Positions 56,233 to 64,000 of a stretch of 64,000 bases of DNA are shown here, piece by piece. Positions within the stretch are counted from its first letter, which is position 1. Each line of letters opens with the position of its first letter. The notes under the pieces are model-generated. The model made no database searches and was not told the DNA's origin. It was given only the letters and a program-made list of their open reading frames with translations. The stretch is from Plantago ovata. Lineage: Eukaryota; Streptophyta; Magnoliopsida; Lamiales; Plantaginaceae. The position numbers and the translations under genes were made by a program. The stretch covers positions 33,267,313 through 33,331,312 of the forward strand of contig CM051457.1 in the NCBI GenBank assembly GCA_028274465.1, written 5' to 3'.

Positions 56233-57119
56233 GTACACTACAAGAAAACAGCATTTTAGCCACCACTTTTAGCAACCGATCGATCGGTTGCTAAATTAGC
56301 GACCGATCGGTCTTTTAGCAACCGATAAATAGGCCCTAGCGACGGATAAAAGGAAACGCCTTAGAGCGTACTGAAACTAGCGACGGATGGCTCATCCGTC
56401 GCTAATTAGCGACGGATAGGTCCATCCGTTGCTAAAATTGCGAAGGATAGGTCCGTCCGTTGCTAAAATTGCGACGGATATGCCCATCCGTCGCATTTAT
56501 TTAAAAAAAATTTTTTATTAATCTGGTCAACAAGCTTAGCGACCGATGGAACCATCGGTCGCTATTGCATATTAATAAAAAAAAAATTAACTTGCGACGG
56601 ATGAGCTTATCGGTCGCTAATTAGCGACCGATCGCTTTTTTAGCGCTAAAAATGCTATTCATCATCTTCCTCGCCGCGATCGATCGGACAGAAAACTCCA
56701 ACCCATTTCTTTCTTCTCTCTCGCGGCTCAAATCTATCCTCCCCTATTTTCTTCATTTCTTCACCATTTCCATCAATCTTATAGTCATTTCGAAACTCTT
56801 TCATCAAGGAACAAGTGTAGCTATTCAATTGCGTGATTATTTGCCCATTTCTTCCGCAATCAAAGGTATATATTTCGAACCCTAACTTGTCTAAATTTAG
56901 TATTCTTCATTTTTTTTCCAATTCATTGAATTGTATGGATTCTACTAGTATCTATTATGTTGTATAGCTCAAATTAGGGGGGATGCACAAGTTTTAGTTG
57001 GTGAATTGATAGATTTGGGATGAATTGTGTAATTTTATAGTTGAGTTCGATTATGTTTGGTCAATTAGTGTAGTTTTGTTTCAGATATACTAATTACTAA
57101 TTAGATTTGGAAATTGTAT

Positions 57120-57440
57120 AATTATAATGGAAATATGAGTAATTATAGTGTATTGTAATTAGTTATTATAATGGAAATTGTATAAATATAATGAAAATAT
57201 AGATAAATATAGGTAATTATAGTGTATTGCAAGTTTTTATTATAATGAAAATTACATAAGTATAATGGAAATATATAGATAAATATAGGTAATTATAGTG
57301 TATTGGTAGTTGTTACTATAATGCAAATTGCATAATTATAATGCAAAATATATGTAATTATAGTGTATTGTAAGTAGTTATTATAATGAAAATTGTACAA
57401 GTATAATGGAAATATAGATAAATATAGGTAATTATTGTTT
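57120..57440. repeat. AT-rich minisatellite inside the CACTA element (about 4 copies of 70-87 bases)
   Basis: GTAATTATAGTGTATTG begins units near 57132, 57219, 57290 and 57356. Each is followed by TTATTATAATGGAAATT-like and ATATAGATAAATATAG words. It lies in the presumed first intron or leader of the transposase gene. Confidence 0.75.
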
Positions 57441-57858
57441 AAAAAAATTGTAAGTATGAAGGAAATAACTCATTGATAAATTAAAGTTAGAAGATAATAT
57501 GAGTATTTTTATTTCTAATGTAGAAATATTGGGAGTATATATAATGCAATGTAAAAAATTGATAATTAAAATGAGTACTTGGTGAAAAACAACGTTAGCC
57601 GCAATGTACTAAACTTCCATTGGTCAGGTTTAGCATTCAAATATGTCAGAACGTACACTGACCCTTACTTGAGGTTTGGAAAGCCAACTGGCTTTTGGAA
57701 GTTCCGCCCAAAGAGTGGATGCCGAGTCCCCTTCATGATGTTTGGGAGTCCTACTGGCGTGACCACCCGAATGTCTAGTGTCGTTCCTTGCTATATCTCT
57801 GATTGTACATGTTTTATATTCAATTGTGTATGTACTAACACGGATCTTTGTATTGCAG

Positions 57859-59598
57859 ATGCCACGACCCAGGAGGCCACGATACATGACCCCGCAGTCC
57901 CAGATGGATGATACCGACGGAGAGGACACCGGGCAGGGCTCCCCTACTGTTTTAGGGACTCCACCTGGGTCGAGCAGGGGATCGACTCCTCATTCCTCCC
58001 TCCACGACCCGTGGGCCCACGTTCCAGACGACGGTTGTCCCTTTCAAAGGCCGGAAGATGGTCTTATGTGGAATGGTCGCCCTGTCCTTTACCCCAATGG
58101 AGAGAAGTAAGTATTAGGCATTAACTGATTTACGAACTTTTAATATATATATACCGAACTAACCTTGTCACTATTGACTTACCTGTTCTTCACAGGTTGT
58201 AACGGGAGCACGCTGCTAAAGTACTCAGTTCGATAATACGGAACAAAATGGTCCCACCGCAAGAGGGTGGCAGCCAGTGGCATTGCATCCCGGACCAAAT
58301 TAAGGGAGAGCTCTTCGAGGAGCTGAGGGTGAGTTAATATATGCATGTTTAAATACCATGTTTTTACATTCCGTTCGACCGCTATGCATGCGAGGGTAGG
58401 CGGCGCCCTCTTATATGTCGGACCGCATATTTATGTATGGGTAGGCGGCACCCATTATATGCTTGACCGCGTTTAGAACTAGAATGGATAGGCGGCATCC
58501 ATTACGTGTAGACCTGAATAGATGTTGTTTTCCCTTGTTATATATTTGATACATGTTAGCTCCCCTTGTTATACTTGAATGTTTTTTAAGTATTCACCAA
58601 CGTATGTGTTTCGATGTTTATTTGTAATTGTGTAGAAAGAATTCTTCCTTCCGAAAGCATTGTTGATTGATCTCTGGTGGAGCTTCAACTCTCACGGTAG
58701 TGCCCTTTACAAGTGCATGGTTCATAGCCTGAAGAAAATGTGGAAAGAAAACCGTCCACGTACCGGTGATTGGCCCGGAGATGCAATTTGGGAGGCGTGG
58801 AAGGTGTATTGGGCTGACGCGAGAGTCCAGGCGCAGGCTGACCAGAACACTGAGAACCGGAAGAAGCAGCCGAATGATGGGACACGTACCCTGGTGACAC
58901 ACCGTTTTGGCTCTGAGTCGATGGCTACAGCACATGTGAGGCAGAAGGTAAGTATATTAACTTTGTGAATTCATCATTCTTATGCTTGTTATTTACTTGC
59001 ATTTCGAACTTTCAAACTAAGTATATGATGCTTTCATGTGTCATTCAGTTGAAGGATAAGGAGAGTCTCCTATTCACCCTGTTCTCGAGATCTCAGAAGG
59101 CCAAGAACGGACAGTGGTTGTGTGACGAGGCCACAGCAATTGCGGTAAGTATCAACAATACATGTGTTTATTAAATACTGATGATTTCATAACTAATTAA
59201 CAACATAACTAACACCTTATACTCTTGATTTATAATTTCAGACGGCCTACGAGGACAGGATTCGTGATCAGGATCTCACTGTTGAGGAAATGAATGCCAT
59301 TTTCCTCGAGGTGAATCCTCCAGACGAGAAGGGCCGTCGCTTGGGACTTGGGAGTGCAGCAGCCGTCCCTGAATTGGACTCGAGGCCGACTCGTCGTTCC
59401 CGTGCCAGTACATTTTCATCATCTTCAGCAGCAGCAGCAGCTTCCGCTCGAGAGCAGGCCCTCTTACTTCAGTTGCAGGAGAGGGATGAGGAGGTGAAGA
59501 GGCTAGCTGCGGAGCAGGCTGAGCAGAAGGCACAATTTGCTACTATGTTTGCTGAGCTGTATGCGAAGCTGGGGATGCCTCCACCTCCCTTTCCATGA
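57859..59598 (+). pseudogene. En/Spm-type transposase (Transposase_24 family), five exons, one in-frame stop
   Basis: Exons 57859-58106, 58196-58328, 58636-58947, 59049-59144 and 59242-59598 join with matching phases. Donors are GTAAGT or GTGAGT. Total is 381 residues. N-terminus Pro/Ser/Asp-rich; conserved core PNGEKL, KEFFLPKALLIDLWWSFNSH, KMWKENRPRTGDWPGDAIWE, NRKKQPNDGT; C-terminal coiled coil with a Ser/Ala run and LLLQLQERDEEVKRLAAEQA. This order fits the plant Ptta/En/Spm protein. A TAA occupies the second full codon of exon 2 (58200-58202), so the protein would stop after about 84 residues. An intron with a perfect TACTAAC branch point precedes the ATG, so an upstream exon exists. Confidence 0.85.
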
Positions 59599-60239
59599 TA
59601 CCCCTATCCTTTTCGACTTTATTTACTATTTTCTACATGAATACTGTGTACACTATGATATTATTTTGGATTAGTATTGTGTACGTATGATTATTATTAT
59701 ATGTAGGGAGGGTTTTGGTACATTTATTATGATTTTTTTGGATTATTTTTTGGTTTATTTGGTCTATAGAATTTCTGTAACATGTTGCTTAATTAAACAG
59801 GTTGCATTTGTTTGAGTCTCATTATTATATCTAAAAATAAAAAAAATAAAAAAAAATTTAGCAACCGATGGTCTCATCCGTCGCTATATACAGCGACGGA
59901 TAAGGCTTATCCGTCGCTAAAAGTCCCGGACTTTTAGCGACGGATAACGCTCATCCGTTGCTAATATTTAGCAACCGATGAGGCTCATCCGTCGCTAAAA
60001 GTCCGGTGACTTTAGCGACGGATAAGTCATCGGTTGCTAAAAGTCAACCTCATTTTCCATCGCAAATTCGCGACGGATTACTCATCGGTTGCTAATTCGC
60101 TAGCGACCAACGGTTTAGCGACGACGATTTTATCCGTCGCTAAAAACACCGATCGGTCGCTAGCGAATTTTAGAAACCGATCGGGATGGTTTAGCGACGG
60201 ATGGTTCCGTCGCTAAACTCGATATTGCTTGTAGTGGTA

Positions 60240-61021
60240 TCACAAAATAAAATGATATTTTGCTTACAGAAGGCCATCTCTGCATACAAATTTTGTGAAA
60301 TATTCATGTGTGTTGTGTTAAATTACGTGGCTTTTGTTATGACTATGATATATGACATATTTGAGTGGATGATCAGTCTAGTTATGCTTATACTAGAGCA
60401 TGTGCTTTTTAATCTATTCTATTATATCCATATTTACTTACTTAGTTATATTTTATACTACAAATAAATTCAATTCATTTGTATTCATCCAAGTGAACTC
60501 CACGAACTTCTTGTTCATTTGCAGAAATCTCATTTTTACAGGATAATTTCTCTGTTTCCTATCTACGTAGAATATTGGTTAGTAGTTTAGTGAAAGGAAG
60601 CCTATAGAAAGAGATACGAGCTCAGGGCAAAAGCTTTACCATAGAAGTTTGGGCAAAATCGTACGAGAGAACCTTCCAAACTATATTGTTCAATTATGTT
60701 AATTTATGTTCAGTTCCGTTCATTTATATGTCCAATTCTACTTAGACGAAAACAACAATTTATATTTTCCAAATGCTTTGGAGCATTTGTTGCTAAATAA
60801 AAGCTTAAAGGGGAATTGAATTAACCTCAGTGATTAATGATTATGAAGGTGTTCCAACAATTTCATTAATAATAAATATGTGTTAATAAATATAAAGTTT
60901 AGGTGCATGCTAGAACAGGTTAGAAAAATTAACTAACCACCTCTGGCACAAATACTAAGAAGGATAAATATAGCATAGTAATTTATACTCCGTACCACAA
61001 TAAACTTCTCATTTCATTTGT

Positions 61022-61056
<35 letters not shown>

Positions 61057-61269
61057 TATATATATATATTTTCTCTCTATTTAATTTCGAATTACTCCCA
61101 AATCAAGTCAGAAATATAATTTTGAAAATTATATTATAAAAATATAAATTTTCTACTTTCATAATATAAGTGTAAAGATTATTTCGAGGTTAAACAGAGC
61201 CCCGAAAAAGTTAACAAAATAAATAGGAAACTTATTGGGTGACGGAGGAATTAATATTAATGAAATTGT
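60240..61269. other. Intergenic DNA with dispersed repeat and TA microsatellite
   Basis: A TTCAGTTC/AATTCAATTC-type tract lies at about 60440-60740, related to those at 18.6 and 23.4 kb. A (TA)n run lies at about 61024-61070. No gene seen. Confidence 0.45.
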
Positions 61270-61432
61270 ACTTCTTACTTCATTGGGTATGTTTTTAGTT
61301 CAAATTCTTTAAAGCTTGCACCGGAAGAAAATTGAGTTGAGAGGGAAAAAAAAATCAATTTGGATTTACGAGTCTTTTGTTGCAAGTAACCTATTCCAAT
61401 TCGGTAAGAGTAATTTCCATAATTACTCTGCC

Positions 61433-61439
61433 TATAAAA
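61433..61439 (+). promoter_or_regulatory. TATA box of the small orphan gene, copy 2
   Basis: TATAAAA about 90 bases before the ATG at 61526, in the same CTCTGCCTATAAA context as copy 1 (CTATGCCTATAAA). Confidence 0.55.
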
Positions 61440-61525
61440 CCTACTCCGAAACTAAAATCTCTTTCATCAAAGCTCAAATAAACACAGAGCAGCTAGAATC
61501 AAACAAGTTTGCGAAAATACCAACA

Positions 61526-61993
61526 ATGTCTTCTTCCCCCTCCTCCTCCGTTGGTTCGAGTTCCAGTATTTCTCCGCAGCAAACCCAAGCTTTCTCCCGC
61601 AGACCGAGACGACGTGGGCGTTCATATGATCTTCCGTCAGGCATCATGAATACTGCAGAGATTGTTCAAGAAGTTGAATCGAGTAGTCCTAGTCTTTCTC
61701 CTCCGCAGCAACCCCAAGCTTTCTCACGCAGGCCAAGACGACGTGGACGTTCGTATTATCTTCCATCGGGTATCAGGGATGCCGCAGCAATTATGCAAGA
61801 AGTTACAGCTCAGGTTAACATCGTAACACAGAGTCGACTACAGTCAGAACGTAATACTACTACTGCTGAAGATACCGAACAGAGCACCTCGGGACAATCG
61901 GAGAACGAGAGTTCCAGATTCGAAGAAGATACTGAGAGACAATGTTGGTCTGATATGATTAATTCTCTAGCTTTCGGTTATGTTTTGGAATAA
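61526..61993 (+). CDS. Unrecognised 155-residue basic repeat protein, copy 2
   Basis: Paralogue of the protein at 716-1177 with the same layout: Ser-rich start, two tandem SRRPRRRGRS-containing units, acidic tail, FGYVLE end. By eye the copies differ by two inserted residues near the N-terminus and four substitutions (Tyr to Asp in the first unit, Thr to Pro between units, Arg to Ser and Leu to Phe in the tail). I saw no silent difference. The frame is also open upstream of the ATG to 61316, but that stretch corresponds to untranslated leader in copy 1, so ATG 61526 is preferred. Function unknown. Confidence 0.75.
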   Translation: MSSSPSSSVGSSSSISPQQTQAFSRRPRRRGRSYDLPSGIMNTAEIVQEVESSSPSLSPPQQPQAFSRRPRRRGRSYYLPSGIRDAAAIMQEVTAQVNIVTQSRLQSERNTTTAEDTEQSTSGQSENESSRFEEDTERQCWSDMINSLAFGYVLE

Positions 61994-62225
61994 CCAATAT
62001 TGTAATCTTGTCATTATGTTTCCAGTTTTTGATATGTTGGAACAAAGTTTGTTTGATTCGATCGTAATTAAGTTGGTTTTGATTGATTCTCTCTAGTACA
62101 GTTCTCAATTATCTACCAGTTGATTATCTCATGTTTTTGTTAATTTACAGTTGTTAGTTTCGATCGGTTCTCTTCTGATCTCATGTTTTTGAAATTATAC
62201 ATGTATGCATAAAACAATAATTTCT

Positions 62226-62470
62226 TATGCCCCGGTGGTATGATTGTCACTTGTCAGATTATTTTCAAGTGGTTACGCGTTCAATCCCATCATTATTGTA
62301 TAATTTCGTAAGTTTTATTTTAATTTGGTTCACAAATCATATTTGTTTATTTTTCATAGTAAATTTTTTTCCCCATTTTGCTCAGTTTTATTTGTATAGT
62401 TCCTTAAGATTTATTTTCATTTGGTTCATTTGTTTATTTTAAACGGTAATTATTTTGAATGTTATTATGT
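62226..62470 (+). mobile_element. Possible tRNA-derived SINE
   Basis: GCCCCGGTGGTATGATTG resembles a polymerase III A box. GCGTTCAATCCC, about 45 bases later, resembles a B box. An AT-rich body with a repeated TTTAATTTGGTTCA word follows. A tail and target duplication were not resolved. Confidence 0.4.
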
Positions 62471-62574
62471 TCTTTTAGCTTATATTTCTAAATACGATAT
62501 AGCGAGTAGTTAATAATTAGCCTACCCAAAAAACATTACTTGGATCCGCCCTTGTGAATATGCATACGTATTGT

Positions 62575-62775
62575 ACAGGGCGGACACAGAATTTGAAGTT
62601 TGGGTTGGAGGGGGGGGGGGGGGGGGGCAAATTACATATATGGGTGTGTGTAGTTTGGAGGTTAAGGGGGCCAAACTATGAAAAATCAAAAATATTAGTC
62701 AAAAAGAAATTATTTTTTAAAAAAATTGGGAGCCAGACACCCCACAATGCCCACCCTGGCTCCTCCCTCCGTATG
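62575..62775 (+). repeat. Relative of the hAT-like short element at 2.2 kb
   Basis: AGGGCGGACACAGAATTTGA, a run of about 19 G, then CAAATTACATATATGG and finally CACCCCACAATGCCCACCCT parallel the minus-strand sequence of 2361-2203 in the same order. Both contain long G runs at the same place. Confidence 0.5.
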
Positions 62776-63302
62776 TAATGAGGTAATATAACTGTTTCAC
62801 AATTTTCCACAATGAAATTGGCATGGTCAATGTCAGTCTCTTTTTCTTGGTTGTCATTTAAGTATATAGTAGTATATACTATATGTATATCTTCGAAGAG
62901 TAGTGTAGATTGAGCAGACAAGGAAGATAGTGTATGAATGGGTGATATGTGCAGAAAATACTGCAGAGATGTGTATCTCTGAGAGAATTTCAGTTCTCGG
63001 AATACTATATAAATATACGATTATGGTTATATCCCGGGGGAACAGATGAGAGGCGAAGCGGCCTTTCGTCACAATGCTTAGCCAGTGGCAAAGATTTGAA
63101 GACCTGGACAGGCTATACTTCCACTAACTGTGCTCAAGCCTAGATGTAGTTTCATGACCTTGTTCTGTATCAGGGCTTCACATTATGCATTACGAATGAA
63201 GAGAACATGGATGCGTTTTAGGATGTGCTACGTGCTAAATTTGAGCCACTTACGTTCCTTACATCTACAAATTTTGTGTCGATTATAGGAAGTACTGCTA
63301 TG
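62776..63302. other. Intergenic DNA, no gene recognised
   Basis: No coding region or repeat recognised between the hAT-like element and the LINE tail. Confidence 0.4.
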
Positions 63303-64000
63303 TTTTTTTTTTTTTGAAGATAAATAACATTCATATATCAAGTAGGGGTGTTACAATTGTTCAAGGCAAGATTGACTTGCTTCACACGAATCGTAGACTT
63401 GGATAGATCATTACAAACAAAAGCTTGAACGCTAGAAGGACAACTATCCCAAGATTGTTCTAAAGACTCATGTGATACATTATTCGGGGGGGGGGGGGGG
63501 GGAATCACTAAACTTCGTGTTAGCACAAAAGCATTGCTTCCTTCTTTTGCGAGAAAATCAGCAACTTGATTGGATTCCCGATAGTCAAAACACAATTGTT
63601 CCACTCCTACTTGATCAACCAACATTCTTACTTCATGGATCAGGTGCTGGTGCCTCCTCATCGGCAACGTTCTCCTGTAAAAGCATTCAACAAGATATTG
63701 TGAGTCAGTCTGTATGAATATATCTTAAAAACCTTTCTCAATGGCAGTTTCTAAAGCAAGTTTTAGAGCTATCGCCTCTGCCGTGTTATTGTCCGTTTTG
63801 CCTATGAATTTGTAAGCAACGTGGAGTACTTGTCCTAAATCATTCCTGAACACAAATCCTACTCCTGCTAATCCAGGTTTATTCAAGGCAGAGCCATCCG
63901 TATTGAGCATAATTCGATTAGAGGGCGGCGGAGTCCATTTTACACTCAATGCTCTGTTTGATGCTTATCCTCTCTTCAAACTTCAGTTTAATATCTTCCT
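63303..64000 (-). pseudogene. LINE 3' end with RNase H-like domain, running off the window
   Basis: Minus-strand RNase H-like frame: MLNTDGSALNKPGLAGVGFV, FRNDLGQVLHVAYKFIGKTD and NNTAEAIALKLALETA (catalytic D, E region). Then, after an in-frame TAA at about 63725-63727, IQTDSQYLVECFYRRTL and FDYRESNQVADFLAKEGSN continue in the same frame. A C-run (plus-strand G-run of about 18 at 63488) codes a Pro stretch. The 3' end has an A-tail (plus-strand T-run at 63303-63315) preceded by TTATCTTC, a usual plant L1 ending. The RT itself would lie beyond the right edge. Confidence 0.75.

Larger units (their letters stand above)
56236..60236 (+). mobile_element. CACTA (En/Spm) transposon, 4,001 bp, target duplication GTA
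   Basis: Starts CACTACAAGAAAACAGCA and ends ATATTGCTTGTAGTG, with inverted CACTACAAG ends. GTA is duplicated at 56233-56235 and 60237-60239. Subterminal regions (about 56260-56650 and 59860-60225) are packed with AGCGACGGAT, AGCAACCGAT and GATCGGTCGCT words in both orientations, as expected for transposase-binding repeats. Inside is a five-exon Transposase_24-type gene but no Transposase_21 (TNP2-like) catalytic gene. So it is a nonautonomous derivative that would need help in trans. Confidence 0.93.
61270..62181 (+). repeat. Dispersed duplication, copy 2 (pair of 484-1365)
   Basis: Same orientation as copy 1. From the coding start to GATCT at 62181 it is nearly identical; the 5' part has scattered indels. 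Confidence 0.85.

Overview
The window reads as nuclear DNA of a flowering plant, most likely a eudicot. It has plant TATA boxes, spliceosomal introns with GT..AG borders, and plant-only families: a CYP96-type P450, an alpha-expansin, a DVL/RTFL peptide, a MINI ZINC FINGER peptide and a DUF313-type B3 protein. Every large class of plant transposon is represented. I cannot name the species. Abundant degenerate GTTCAGTTCAATTC-type repeats and a Tat element with an antisense gene made me think of Caryophyllales, but that is a guess.

Host genes are sparse and mostly short: an unrecognised small gene present twice, 60 kb apart (716-1177 and 61526-61993); a RING-H2 gene with a damaged 5' part (about 5469-6229, minus); an intact intronless CYP96A-like P450 (7485-8999); a DVL/RTFL peptide gene (19575-19754); a B3 gene (21858-22907, minus); a BAHD acyltransferase relic and a PPR relic (25.0-26.2 kb); an alpha-expansin with a shifted C-terminus (26684-27532, minus); a mini zinc finger gene (43554-43810); and a poorly resolved multi-exon gene (50687-51976).

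Mobile DNA fills the rest. (1) A MULE-like 800-bp element (3612-4411). (2) A solo LTR with perfect target duplication (10313-10981). (3) A deleted Ty1/copia element, Sirevirus-like, with practically identical LTRs (12596-17570, minus). (4) A long foldback sequence (23.87-24.99 kb). (5) A young 13,969-bp Ty3/gypsy Tat-lineage element (28081-42049, minus) with target duplication ATGAC. It carries gag-pol on the minus strand and, on the plus strand, an intact three-exon gene with its own TATA box, lying between two tandem-repeat arrays. (6) An Athila-like fragment (46212-48795) inserted in a Helitron helicase that ends at 50536. (7) A truncated copia element (53561 to about 55460). (8) A complete-ended CACTA element (56236-60236, target duplication GTA) with a five-exon En/Spm-type transposase gene containing one stop. 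(9) LINE and SINE remnants.

The most striking object is the Tat element with its antisense gene. The next are the duplicated orphan gene, whose copies differ only at amino-acid-changing sites, and the in-frame collapse of the copia element. Several otherwise clean genes (expansin, mini zinc finger, Tat pol) are broken by single-base length changes in or beside short homopolymer runs, so assembly error must be excluded before calling them pseudogenes.
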